From an uncultured Bacteroidia bacterium (GTDB lineage Bacteria; Bacteroidota; Bacteroidia; NS11-12g; UBA955), in contig CALSPH010000001.1 of NCBI GenBank assembly GCA_943788195.1, forward strand, positions 765,467 to 829,466: a stretch of DNA of 64,000 bases, given 5' to 3'. This document shows positions 29,500-40,500 of this stretch, piece after piece. The position numbers were made by a program, and so were the translations under genes. Numbering within the stretch: position 1 is the stretch's first letter; each line of letters opens with the position of its first letter. The notes beneath the pieces were generated by a model. That model searched no databases. It was not told the DNA's origin and saw only the letters and a list, made by a program, of their open reading frames with translations.

Positions 29500-32274
29500 C
29501 TAATGCGCTTCCAACCAAGTTTCACCAGCTCCGGCTTCTACCAATAAGGGCACTTTCAATGGCATGGCATGACTCATTTTTTTAATGACCAAGGCTTTAA
29601 GCTGTTCTTCTTCATCTTTTGGCACGTCAAATACCAGTTCGTCATGAACTTGCAAAATCATTTTGCTTTTTAATTCACTTTTGGATAGCGCTTCATGAAT
29701 TTCCAGCATGGCAATTTTTATCATATCAGCCGCGGTACCTTGAATAGGTGCGTTAATGGCATTCCGTTCTGCAAAACCACGTACGGTGGCATTGCCTGAA
29801 TTGATATCGCGGATATACCGTCTTCTTCCTAAAAGGGTTTCTACATAACCGTTTGCCTGAGCACCTGCAATGATATCATCCATGTAGGTTTTAATTTTCG
29901 GGAATTGTTCAAAGTAGTTATCAATAATTTCTTTGGCTTCAGTTCTGCTGATTCCTAAGTTTTGTGCCAAGCCAAATGCCCCTTGACCATAAATTAGGCC
30001 AAAGTTTACGCTTTTGGCTTTGTAGCGCTGCTCTTTGGTTACATCATCTAGGTCAACATCAAAAACTTTGGCTGCTGTGGCGGTATGAATATCTAAACCA
30101 TCATTAAATGCCTGAATCATGCCATCGTCACCACTCATATGCGCAACTACCCTCAATTCAACTTGAGAATAATCTGCAGAAACCAATACATTTCCCTTAC
30201 TAGGTATAAATGCCTTACGGACTTCTCTGCCACGTGGAGTCCGAATGGGAATATTTTGCAAATTAGGGTGAACACTGCTTAACCTACCGGTAGCGGCAAT
30301 CGTTTGATTATAAGTAGTATGTATTTTTCCTGTAGTTTCATTAACCAAAAGCGGCAGCGCATCTACATAGGTTGATTTTAATTTTTGTAACTGCCTAAAC
30401 TCCAATATGTGTTTTACGATATCTGATTTATCTGCAAGCTTGAGTAATATGTCTTCTCCAGTTTTATATTGACCCGTCTTCGTTTTCTTGGCTTTTTCAT
30501 CCAATTGTAATTTGTCAAATAGAATTTCACCTAACTGCTTAGGTGAGGCTATGTTGAATTGCACTCCAGCGAGTTCATAAATCTTTTTCTCGTGGGTGTC
30601 TATTTCCGTGGCAAGGGTTTTTGAATAATCATTTAGAAAGGCGGAATCTAAACAAACTCCAGCGCGCTCCATATCGGCTAGTACAGAAATTAGGGGGACT
30701 TCAAGTTCATCCAAAACACTTTTGGCATTCAATTCTTTTACCTTAGGCTCCAGTATCGCTTTTAACCGCAAGGTGATATCCGCATCTTCCGCTGCATAAT
30801 CGGTTAATTTATCAATGGGAACATCCGTCATGCTGAGTTGATTTTTCCCTTTCTTACCAATGAGCGTTTCAATACTTATTGGGGTGTAATTCAGGTATTT
30901 TTCAGATAGGCGATCCATGCCATGTCGTTGGTCTGGTTCGATGAGGTAATGCGCTAACATCGTATCATAATATGGAGGTTGCACATGTATGTTAGAGTTG
31001 ATTAACATGTGCAAATCAAACTTCAAGTTTTGGGCAATCTTAAGCAGTTTTCCTTCAAACAATGGTTTGAGCATTTCCAGTCGATTTTTGCCCTCCTCGT
31101 TTTGTGGGATCGGAATATAGCAAGCTTCTCCCTCTTTGATGGCCAACGAAACCCCAATTACCTGGTCGGTCATGGTATTGAGTCCTGTGGTTTCTGTATC
31201 AAAACAGAACATGCCCGCTTTTTCGGCTTCTGCAATCCATAAATCAATGGTGGCTTTATCCTCAACTAAGGTGTATTTGGCTTTGCTGGGATCAAAAGTA
31301 CTCAAAGATGCGGTTGCCGCTTCTCCAGAATTTGTGGATTGGTCTGAGTTCCCGTTGCCCACTACATTACCGAACAAATCTTGCTGAATGGGCTCAATTA
31401 CTTTCCCAAACATGCGCTTGGCAAGTGTTTTGAATTCCAGCTTTTGAAATAGATCGGTTAAAAACGGTTCATCGAATGGTTCAACATCATAATTCTCTGG
31501 TTCAAATTCGATAGGTGAATCCAAATCAATGGTGGCAAGTTTTTTGGAGATTAAGGCTTGTTCAATATTCGCCTCAAACTTCTCCTTCATTTTGCCTTTC
31601 ATTTCATGAATGTGTTCGATGGTGTTTTCGATGCTACCGTATTCAGCAATTAATTTTTTGGCTGTTTTTTCACCCACACCGGGTACGCCCGGAATGTTAT
31701 CTGAAGCATCACCCCACAGTCCCAAAATGTCAATCACTTGATCAATACGCTCAATTCCCCATTTCTCTAGAATTTCGGGCACGCCTAATATTTCGGCACC
31801 TTTACCCATGCGAGCGGGTTTGTACATGAAAATCTTATCACTTACCAATTGTCCAAAATCTTTATCAGGCGTCATCATATAGGTAATAAACCCTTGCTTT
31901 TCTGCCTTTTTTGCTAAAGTTCCAATGACATCATCAGCCTCCCAGCCTGGAAGCATAATGGTCGGAATATTCATTCCTTTCAGTAATTCATAAATATATG
32001 GAAGGGCACTTGAAATTCCTTCAGGCATTTCTTCGCGATGTGCCTTGTAAAATTCGTGTTCTTTTGCACGATTGGTTTTTTCTCTGGTATCAAAGGCTAC
32101 AGCAATGTGAGTGGGTTTCTGATTATTTAATATGTCCAATAGGGTATTTACAAATCCATAAATTGCGCTGGTATTTAAACCATAACTCGTGATTCTTGGA
32201 TTTTGTGAAAAAGCGAAAAATGCTCGGTATACCAAAGCCATACCATCAAGTAGAAACAATTTTTTTTCATCCAT
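29500..32274 (-). CDS. polA: DNA polymerase I
   Basis: 924 aa; 5' nuclease, 3'-5' exonuclease (FCFDTETTGLN) and family A polymerase motifs (ADYSQVELRVVAHMSGD, RYKAKSVNFGLIYGQGAFGLA, LQVHDELVFD). Confidence 0.97.
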   Translation of the reverse strand: MDEKKLFLLDGMALVYRAFFAFSQNPRITSYGLNTSAIYGFVNTLLDILNNQKPTHIAVAFDTREKTNRAKEHEFYKAHREEMPEGISSALPYIYELLKGMNIPTIMLPGWEADDVIGTLAKKAEKQGFITYMMTPDKDFGQLVSDKIFMYKPARMGKGAEILGVPEILEKWGIERIDQVIDILGLWGDASDNIPGVPGVGEKTAKKLIAEYGSIENTIEHIHEMKGKMKEKFEANIEQALISKKLATIDLDSPIEFEPENYDVEPFDEPFLTDLFQKLEFKTLAKRMFGKVIEPIQQDLFGNVVGNGNSDQSTNSGEAATASLSTFDPSKAKYTLVEDKATIDLWIAEAEKAGMFCFDTETTGLNTMTDQVIGVSLAIKEGEACYIPIPQNEEGKNRLEMLKPLFEGKLLKIAQNLKFDLHMLINSNIHVQPPYYDTMLAHYLIEPDQRHGMDRLSEKYLNYTPISIETLIGKKGKNQLSMTDVPIDKLTDYAAEDADITLRLKAILEPKVKELNAKSVLDELEVPLISVLADMERAGVCLDSAFLNDYSKTLATEIDTHEKKIYELAGVQFNIASPKQLGEILFDKLQLDEKAKKTKTGQYKTGEDILLKLADKSDIVKHILEFRQLQKLKSTYVDALPLLVNETTGKIHTTYNQTIAATGRLSSVHPNLQNIPIRTPRGREVRKAFIPSKGNVLVSADYSQVELRVVAHMSGDDGMIQAFNDGLDIHTATAAKVFDVDLDDVTKEQRYKAKSVNFGLIYGQGAFGLAQNLGISRTEAKEIIDNYFEQFPKIKTYMDDIIAGAQANGYVETLLGRRRYIRDINSGNATVRGFAERNAINAPIQGTAADMIKIAMLEIHEALSKSELKSKMILQVHDELVFDVPKDEEEQLKALVIKKMSHAMPLKVPLLVEAGAGETWLEAH

Positions 32275-32323
32275 TGTGGGCGAAGTTAATTATTTATAAA
32301 GAGATATTTAGGACTAGATTGGA

Positions 32324-32947
32324 CTAGTTTTTTGGTAAAATGCATATCACATCATATTCCAAGTGAATGGTATGAGTGGGTAAATGTTGGTCGACCCATT
32401 TTCTTAAGGTTTCCAGTTTGGGATAATCGTTCGTTCCATTAAATAAACGAGCATCATCTATGAGTATGATCGACTTTGATCTATGTTTATGTAAAGCGAT
32501 GGCTTCCAACTCTTCCATTACCGGACTTTGCTTATCACCTAGGGCAGTATTTGCTCCAGAGTAATGCCCATCGAGCCAAAACAGGGCAGGCTCAGAAAGG
32601 GTTGAAAGTAGCTTGGGCAGTTGTATTGAGCTATCTCCTTCTGTGATATTAATATTTGATTCCTTTCTAAATTGAACTTTTGCATTTTCCGCCAATTTGG
32701 GGTCTAATTCTATGCTATAAAGCAAAGAAAAGAAAAAACGCATTGCACTGACCATCTCTCCTAAAAATGTTCCTGTTTCAATAAATATTTTTGTCTTTTA
32801 TTTCTGTTGGTAGGAATAAATTAAATATTGCTTAATACGGTGATCAATTAATCCTTTCTGATCTATATTCTTGAGCGCCATTTTAATCTTGAAAATGGTA
32901 AGCCATTTTTTCAATTTATAAGGGATGAAGGGAGAGAATTTAAGCAT
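32324..32947 (-). pseudogene. Class I SAM-dependent methyltransferase interrupted by an in-frame TAA at 32798-32800
   Basis: Minus strand reads MLKFSPFIPYKLKKWLTIFKIKMALKNIDQKGLIDHRIKQYLIYSYQQK*KTKIFIETGTFLGEMVSAMRFFFSLLYSIELDPKLAENAKVQFR...LFWLDGHYSGANTALGDKQSPVMEELEAI...SIILIDDARLFNG in one frame. Confidence 0.75.
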
Positions 32948-32996
32948 GATTTCAAAAGTAATCAATTGTGTCATCAAGTATTTTGTCTAATTTCGT

Positions 32997-33980
32997 TTGA
33001 TGAAAAAAACGGTACTAATTTCACTGCTTTTGATTTCTTTACAGGTATTGAATGGGCAAAGTTTGAGCGATAGCCTGATTGCTCACTACAAGTATGCTAA
33101 AAATGCAAGAAATGCCGTAGGCGTTAATGATGGCCTTGTGACAGGAGCAAAACTTGCCAAAGATAGGAATGGCATAGACTCTCAGTGTTACTATTTCGAT
33201 AGAAACGCAAGTACAAATATTAACTTTGGAAGATCTTCAGATTTTGAAATGGGCACTAGGGACTTTTCCATTTCAGTTTGGTTTAAGCATGTAAATGCGA
33301 ACTCATCATGGGGGTATGTAATTGGGAAAAGAGGGTGGAATTCTGGCTTGTCAAAAGATAAAGTGTATGGATTGATAATTTCGCCTCAAAGTAAACTTAT
33401 GTTTTATTATCGTTTTGATGATCACTCTCAACTAGGTTTACCGCTTTCTGCTGTTTTGGATACGAATTGGCATCATGCGGTAGCTACTATAGATCGTTCT
33501 GATAGTATTAAATTGTACATTGACAAGAAATTGGTTGCTGGAACAAATATTTCTGGAAATTCAAATACATTTAATGCCCCAGGTGGAGATCTTATGTCAG
33601 GGAATTGTACGCATATCAACGAACCCTTCAAAGGATATATAGATGACATAAGAATTTATAAAGGTAGGGCTTTGAGCGCAAAGACTGTTTGTGATTTGTA
33701 CGATTTAACAATCACAAGTCTTGAGAAGGTCTCAAATAAGAAAGCGATTTCAATTTATCCAAACCCCATTAGCGATATTTTAATGGTTAAGGTCCGCTCA
33801 AGGGAGTCGGGTTTTAACTACTCTTTATATGATTTGAACGGGAGAGTGCTGCTAAATGGGGCTGCAGAAGGCCATTTGGCTCAGCTTGACTTGTCAGATT
33901 TAGCAAACGGGGTTTACATGCTTTGTGCAAGAAATTCTGATGGGGTCATCATTGACAAGCAAAAGGTGACAAAAAACTAG
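32997..33980 (+). CDS. LamG/concanavalin A-like domain protein with T9SS type A sorting domain
   Basis: 327 aa; signal peptide; DFSISVWFKHVN...WHHAVATIDRSDSIKLYIDKKLV...FKGYIDDIRIYKGRALS (LamG); C-terminal ISIYPNPISDILMVKV...LYDLNGRVLL...LANGVYMLCA (T9SS). Confidence 0.92.
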   Translation: MMKKTVLISLLLISLQVLNGQSLSDSLIAHYKYAKNARNAVGVNDGLVTGAKLAKDRNGIDSQCYYFDRNASTNINFGRSSDFEMGTRDFSISVWFKHVNANSSWGYVIGKRGWNSGLSKDKVYGLIISPQSKLMFYYRFDDHSQLGLPLSAVLDTNWHHAVATIDRSDSIKLYIDKKLVAGTNISGNSNTFNAPGGDLMSGNCTHINEPFKGYIDDIRIYKGRALSAKTVCDLYDLTITSLEKVSNKKAISIYPNPISDILMVKVRSRESGFNYSLYDLNGRVLLNGAAEGHLAQLDLSDLANGVYMLCARNSDGVIIDKQKVTKN

Positions 33981-34101
33981 AATAACCTATGAAACAGTTC
34001 GGATCTATTTCTTGGGTTAAAAGTGAGGTGAATTCTTTAGAAAGGTTGACATTAAAATACTTAGTTCGCCCAATTAATCAATTTGAAAATTAGAAGGGAC
34101 T

Positions 34102-34860
34102 GTGAGTAGAAAAACCTTTGGTATATTGATTCCTTGTTACAATGAAGCGCAACGCTTACCTATTAATAAATATGCGCAAACCCTAAGAGGGACTAATTTT
34201 CAAAAAGAAGATTGCAAAGTGATTTTTCTTAATGATGGTAGTACAGATCAAACCTTAGCAGTGCTGGAAAAATTAAAGTTGGAGTTTCCAGAGTTGGTTG
34301 ACATAATCAACTTCAAACGGAATAGCGGAAAAGCAGAAACAGTTCGCAAAGGACTTCTCCAAAATGCGTATAATTTTGAATATTTAGGATATTTGGACGC
34401 AGATTTGGCAACAAGCCTACAAGAATTTTATGAAATAGGCACATTTGCTAAAAAGGAAGGTTTGATGATTTGTTTTGGGTCCCGGATTAAAAAACTTGGA
34501 TCCAGTATTGATAGAAAATTAAAACGACATATTATCGGTCGAATATTTGCCACCCTAGCCACTGGAATTATTTTGGTCCCTGTTTATGACACGCAATGTG
34601 GAGCTAAATTTTTTCACAACTCCCTTATTAAGGAAAACTTCACAACACCCTTTATCAGCAAGTGGTTGTTTGATATTGAAATAATTTGCAGGATACTAGT
34701 GAAGAGAGGGCAAGCTTACTTCATTAGCAATTCTATTGAAGTACCGTTGAAGGAGTGGAAAGACGAAGGGGAAAGTAAAATAAGGTTAAAGGATTTTTTA
34801 AACTTTCCTTCAGAACTCTTAAAAATCAGAAGGAAATATACTAAAGGTATTAAAGCTTAG
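34102..34860 (+). CDS. Glycosyltransferase family 2, dolichyl-phosphate beta-glucosyltransferase-like
   Basis: 252 aa; GILIPCYNEAQRLP, LNDGSTDQT, NSGKAETVRKGL, YLDADLATSLQEF, DTQCGAKFFHNSL. GTG start. Confidence 0.9.
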   Translation: MSRKTFGILIPCYNEAQRLPINKYAQTLRGTNFQKEDCKVIFLNDGSTDQTLAVLEKLKLEFPELVDIINFKRNSGKAETVRKGLLQNAYNFEYLGYLDADLATSLQEFYEIGTFAKKEGLMICFGSRIKKLGSSIDRKLKRHIIGRIFATLATGIILVPVYDTQCGAKFFHNSLIKENFTTPFISKWLFDIEIICRILVKRGQAYFISNSIEVPLKEWKDEGESKIRLKDFLNFPSELLKIRRKYTKGIKA

Positions 34861-37371
34861 TTATTTAAGTAAGGTAACATTACCCGTTTTTTGTCTGCGC
34901 TTATTGTCGCAACCTATCCAATTCACCAAGTAAATGTATACACCTTCGGCCATGGGCTCACCTTTATATATTCCATCCCAACTATAATTTGGGCTGTTAA
35001 AATCTTCCAGTTTTTCACCCCAACGAGTAAATATTTTGAGGTTATACTCTACCCCAATATCTTGGTATTGATTGTTCGGGTAAACATCATTAAGACCATC
35101 CCCATTGGGAGAAAATGCGTTTGGCATAAATAGATCAGATGGCAAGGCATTAGGGTCTTTAAATATCTCAATGGTGTCACCGTTTATACATCCATTGTGA
35201 TCTGTTAGCATTACATGATATATTCCAGATTCGTAAGCAGTTAGTGTACGTTCAGAACTCTCATCTTGCCACAAATAAGCGATTCCTGGCCCCGGATCTA
35301 AGACCGGATTAATTGCTTGGCAAACCGTGGTATCAGGCCCCAAATTTATTGTCGGCAAAGGATTTAAGCCAATGCGCATACTGTCTGAAACGATACAGCC
35401 CTCTTTGGAAGTAAGAATTACACTATATGAGCCTCGGTCTTGTACAGTTATCGTTGGTGTAGATTCGCCTGTGTTCCATTGGTAGCGTGCAAATTGACTG
35501 CCAGGGTTAAGCACCATAAAGACCTTATTGCAAAAAGCTGTATCGTTGGGCAGCCCATAAGGACCTACATCAACATTCTCTAAAGTTGCCGTATCATAAT
35601 TATAGCATCTGCCATCGAAAATGGTTACCCAATAAGAGCCTGCAGCCATTGGGCTAATTGTGGCATTGGTTTCTCCTGTACTCCAAGTATAAATCACCTC
35701 ATCAGAGCCCGCATCAAACCTGCCTGGAAACCCTGGACATACTAATGTGTCCCGAAGATTAAGCGCTGGAGGTAATTGTTGGTTGATGTACATGCTATCG
35801 CGATACACGCATCCGTTGCTTGTGGTTACATCCACATAGTGCAAGCCTGGAGTCGAGGTCGCAATGGTTTGGGTCACTTCGTTGGTGTTCCATTTAAACT
35901 TTTTAAACCGCGCCCCAGCATCAATTGTATAAATAAAGGGATCATTATTGCAAAATATTGTATCTAAAGGCAATTCAGGAAAGTCTAGATCTTCCGTTAG
36001 GTAGACACTGTCTTTATAAGCGCAGCCTTCCTTTTGATAGGTGGCAATATATAATCCCTCCTTATTCACTGTGATACGACTGCCGATTTCGCCCGTATTC
36101 CAAGAGATGGCTTCCGTGTTAATGTTGGCGTCCAAAACATGTGTAAAAGGAGAACACAATGTGTCGTCTGGTCCTAATTGCGGGTAAACGGGATCCACAA
36201 TGCGTACTATTCGTGTGTAGGTATCTGCACATTGTGATGTTTTTGCTATTAATTGGATTTCATAGGTTCCAGATTTGGAATAGGTATATGTTGGAAATGT
36301 TTGATTGCTTTGATCTGAAATGTCGTCTTTTTCACCAAAATCCCAGGCGTAAGACAGACCAGAAGTTCCTGAGCTGTTATTGTTAAAACTAACCGTAAAA
36401 GCACAGCTTTTTACGGGTGCTAAAAAGGAAGAAACTACTTCAAAAGTGCAATCGGAAACATTGAATTGAAAGTCTCTTCGAGTTGTACCAACCAATACTC
36501 CATTTCGATACTCCTTTACCAGTATTCCAACAACAAATTGACCTGTTTGGGTAGGCGTAAAGTTGAGTAATCCTGTGGTTGGGTTTAAGATGAAATTATT
36601 GGTTGCATCAATTTGTTTACTCGCGCTATACCCATTTGCCCAATTTACCTGGGGAAAGGGAGGAGGGAGGAACCCCGCTCCGGTTGGTTTGGGTGAACCG
36701 GGTCTTGCACCACTGTTTCCTTGATAAGAGTTAAAAGGATGGAATAGTTCATATACGAGACTATCTCCATCGGGGTCAACTGCAGAATGATCAAAAACAA
36801 GGGGTGCGTTGGTGCATAAGAAATTCGGAGGAAGCTCTTTAAAATGGGCACTACTATTCTTCCAATTTTGGGTTCGTAGGTCTTCTATTTTAGTCCAAAA
36901 AGTGGATCCTGTCAAATCTGGATTCAATAGATTCGTAATGCTGTTATTGCGGCAGCATCGCTGAAAAGCAATAATATATCCTCCCTTAATCGGAGGCATA
37001 TTCAAAACAAAACTAAATTGATATCGATCTACACAAGCATTGGGTTTTGTAATGATACATTTATAATTGGTTTCACTTACACGTTTTGGCAACCCTGCTG
37101 CAATGGTACGGTCAAAAGAAGAAATACGTTGATTCGTAGAGCCATTAAAAACAGCGAAATTTGATCCATCAAGATCGGGTTTTATTGCACCAGGATTTCC
37201 GTTAACACAATCGATAAAATAATCTAAGGTTACGCTGTAATTATTGTTACCTAAGTACTCGTAATAAAGCTCACCACCAACAATATGAGTAGCTTTTAAA
37301 TTCAAACCAAGCGCCACCAGCAAAACCATTAGGCTTATCTGTTTTAATATTTTTGCGCTTATTTTTTTCAA
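34861..37371 (-). CDS. PKD-domain secreted protein with gliding motility-associated C-terminal (T9SS type B) domain
   Basis: 836 aa; signal peptide; repeated LGPDTTVC...W.TGE.....TV...G.Y.V units; C-terminal LFMPNAFSPNGDGLNDVYPN...FTRWGEKLEDFNSPNYSWDGIYKGEPMAEGVYIYLV. Confidence 0.93.
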   Translation of the reverse strand: MKKISAKILKQISLMVLLVALGLNLKATHIVGGELYYEYLGNNNYSVTLDYFIDCVNGNPGAIKPDLDGSNFAVFNGSTNQRISSFDRTIAAGLPKRVSETNYKCIITKPNACVDRYQFSFVLNMPPIKGGYIIAFQRCCRNNSITNLLNPDLTGSTFWTKIEDLRTQNWKNSSAHFKELPPNFLCTNAPLVFDHSAVDPDGDSLVYELFHPFNSYQGNSGARPGSPKPTGAGFLPPPFPQVNWANGYSASKQIDATNNFILNPTTGLLNFTPTQTGQFVVGILVKEYRNGVLVGTTRRDFQFNVSDCTFEVVSSFLAPVKSCAFTVSFNNNSSGTSGLSYAWDFGEKDDISDQSNQTFPTYTYSKSGTYEIQLIAKTSQCADTYTRIVRIVDPVYPQLGPDDTLCSPFTHVLDANINTEAISWNTGEIGSRITVNKEGLYIATYQKEGCAYKDSVYLTEDLDFPELPLDTIFCNNDPFIYTIDAGARFKKFKWNTNEVTQTIATSTPGLHYVDVTTSNGCVYRDSMYINQQLPPALNLRDTLVCPGFPGRFDAGSDEVIYTWSTGETNATISPMAAGSYWVTIFDGRCYNYDTATLENVDVGPYGLPNDTAFCNKVFMVLNPGSQFARYQWNTGESTPTITVQDRGSYSVILTSKEGCIVSDSMRIGLNPLPTINLGPDTTVCQAINPVLDPGPGIAYLWQDESSERTLTAYESGIYHVMLTDHNGCINGDTIEIFKDPNALPSDLFMPNAFSPNGDGLNDVYPNNQYQDIGVEYNLKIFTRWGEKLEDFNSPNYSWDGIYKGEPMAEGVYIYLVNWIGCDNKRRQKTGNVTLLK

Positions 37372-37480
37372 TTTAGTGTAGGATAAAAATGGGTCAATAT
37401 CTCATTTAAAACGAAAATTTCCGTCTAATTTTAAAATCAAATTGGCGCATTCAACTTGCAAGGTACTACATATTTGAATC

Positions 37481-37510
37481 AATTATCTGTCATAATTTAT
37501 ACAGATAATT
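37481..37510. terminator. Inverted repeat just 3' of the GT39-TPR gene (possible terminator)
   Basis: AATTATCTGT-cataatttat-ACAGATAATT, 10-bp perfect stem; AT-rich, no clear T run. Confidence 0.4.
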
Positions 37511-37514
37511 CGAA

Positions 37515-40500
37515 TTATTGAGTTGGCGCACTACCAAATAGTTGCTGGTACCTTTGCATTACTTGATTTGCCAAGTTTGCATTACCCTGTTTTTGATATG
37601 CGTCAGCAAGTAAACGATAGGTATCTGGATTAGGTCTTTTTTTGTATTCCTCGATACCCATGCAAGTGCTTAAAGCAATGATGGCAGAATCTAGTTTCCC
37701 CACACTAGCATATGATTGTCCAAGTGCTTTATATGCATAATCTGCATTGGGGTCAGCCGCAATTGTTTTCCTGAAATAGGAAATAGCTGCATAGTCATTT
37801 CTTTCTGTCTGGGCTATATACCCAAGGAAGTAATATGCAGTATAAAAGTTGCTCTTGTTTTTGATGGTTTCTTCTAAGTATTTTTTGGTTTTACTAACCA
37901 ATTCTGGTTTGATTGCTTGACCTGTTGCTAAACCTGATTTGTTGAGATAGCATTGTGCCAATCCAAAACTTGCCTCATAGTTGTGATCTTTAAGTTCAGA
38001 AGCAATTTGATAATAAAATAATGCGCTATCGAATTGGCTGAGTCCTTTATAAATGTCTGCAATCCCTCGAGCGTATTCCTCTTCTTTTGGATTATTTTGA
38101 TACGCTTTGAACATTAATCCGAGTGCGGTATCCAATTTCTGTGCCCTGACCAAATATCCAGCATTAGCAGCATAGTCATTTTGTTTCTTAGCCACAGCTC
38201 CAATGGTTACACCATCAATTTTAATTTCATGAACGGTGCCTTTAGGAGGCCAATTGCCATTTAAAATTTGGCTTTTTGATAAAGTCCTTGTGGTAAAGAA
38301 AACGTAATCACACCGCTTGTCATACCATTGCATTTCTCTGCACCAAATATGCTGGAAACTATCGGTTCCGGGTACTTGACCTTTGAATGTTTCCCCAATG
38401 TTATTGCTAGCAAAACGGATTTGTCGGTTCTTTGCTTCTGGAATGTTCTCTGTCATCCATTCCATGGCTTCTCTTGGTGTTTGCGACCAATAGTCAAATT
38501 CATAATTCCCATTAGCCCCTTCAATACCTCCTACTAGTTCATTGTAATACATATAGTGGTAAGGGTGATTTTTGATTTGGAATATTGCTGCTGGTATTAA
38601 TAATACCACTGCCAAAATTGGAATTGCGATTTTTGTTATTTTAATTGAATTCAATAGTTCAATTAATTTCTCCCAACCCCAAACGGCCAGCACAATAAGT
38701 ATCGGGTATATGAATATAAAATGTCTCCATCCGTTGTATAAATAAGATTCCTTGAAAATTGCATAAGCCGTTGGTGCAAATGCCATAACAAGCAATACAA
38801 AAAGGCCAAAAGTTCGTGCTTTTTGTTTTTTAAATATGCTGGTTAATGCAAAAAACGCCCATCCAATCACTAGCATCAGAGGTGCTGTGATTAGGATTAA
38901 CTTTGGTTCATAGTACCAAGGTTTATCTTTCAAACGGACCCCCTCAAACAATTCCATATAATGTAAGGATTGAAAATTACTGAACTCTTTGAATGCATTT
39001 AAAGGGCCTGATATTGGATTACGAAGTGCTGAAGGCCAAAGCGAAATCCCTATAATATAGGCAGTAACCGAAATGGCTAAGAACCACCCAATATACTTTA
39101 AGAAAGCCTTACCTTTTTCTTTGTTAAATAATAGCCAATGGAGACCAAGAAATGCGAAAACAAATCCAAACTGTGCTAATCCAGATGCTCTTACACTTAA
39201 TGAAAACCCAACCCCTAAGGCTAACATGAACATGGTTTGATATTTGGGTTTAGGCAATTCGGATAACAATTGTATAAGGAAATACGCAGTCATAATATAC
39301 CCCAAAGCAAAAGGAATATCTTTGTGATTGTTGAAGAAATGTCCGTGAAAAGAAGGAGAAAAGAATCCTGCTAACAAAGCGAGTAAGGCTGCACGCCAGC
39401 CAAAAAAGTGCTTCGCTAATAATGCAATCATAAGCAACATTAAGAAACTCACAATTCCATTCATATATCTTCTGACATTGTAAATATTTCCACCTGTAAT
39501 AGAATGAATTGCATGTGAAATGGTATCAATTGAGGCTCCGTACCATTGATAATTGTCGACATAGCCTTTGGATTTGTCTTGCGCTTCAGATACGAAAACA
39601 GTTGTATCGTCTCCTAAAGTGCTCATATAACTGGCAATATCTTCGCCATACTTTATATGACCTGGTTCATCCCATGTGGCGTTAAAGTCGGTAGCGGTAA
39701 ACATCATTACGATAAAAAGCAGGATGGCGGCAAAGAAATAACTGAGTTTGTAAACCGGTGAATTACCTTCTTTCCAGTTTAGGCCATGTTCTTTTATTTC
39801 TGCCAAGGGCGCTTGAATAAAACGTTTTGGTAGTGTCTGTGCAACGGCTAATTTAGATTTTATAATTGCGCTAAATCCAGCCCCAATTCCAAATGCATCA
39901 TTTCCGAAATCACCATCTATGGACTGAATTTCATTGCCTGATTCGATACCAAGTTTTAGTAGGGTTAACTCACTTGTTTTTTCACCATAAGTGCCTCGTA
40001 AGGCATTGAATTTTTTAATGCCAAACCCGATAATTCCACTCGCAATATTTGGAGTATTAATCCCATGAATTATACGCGCCCATCCATTGGCGAAAAAACC
40101 AAATACTCTTCCGGTAATTGCTCTTTTGTTAAACGTGTTTTTGCCTAAACCATATAATCCATTTTCAGTCGGTTCAATTCGACTTAATTTGGAGATGATT
40201 TTACTATAAGAAGAACTATCTCTATTGAAACTGAGTGGTAAAAAGAAAAGATTTTCAAATGATTGCAATTCCAGTTCATTCAGGCTTTGGGCCGTTTTAA
40301 TGCTTCCATTTTCAAAACATGCTTTAACAGTTTCAACACCAGACGTCAATTCCGTCCATTTGTCGGAATCTTTACCTACTAAATATACTTGCGAAGTTGA
40401 TTTAATTTGCGCCAAAGCCTTGCACAGATTGCCAAGGGGCTTTAGTGCCCCTTTGGATGCGTTTGCTTTAATAACAATTATATTGTTGCCAATCGAAGCG

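Noticed and set aside
33989-34093. Small ORF MKQFGSISWVKSEVNSLERLTLKYLVRPINQFEN between the LamG gene and GT2
   Set aside because: 34 aa, no recognisable family and no strong RBS evidence; could be a gene remnant but cannot be supported.
37442-37529. Direct repeat TTGGCGCA on both sides of the AT-rich hairpin 3' of the GT39 gene
   Set aside because: Only 8 bp, with one copy inside coding sequence; not convincing as a target-site duplication.
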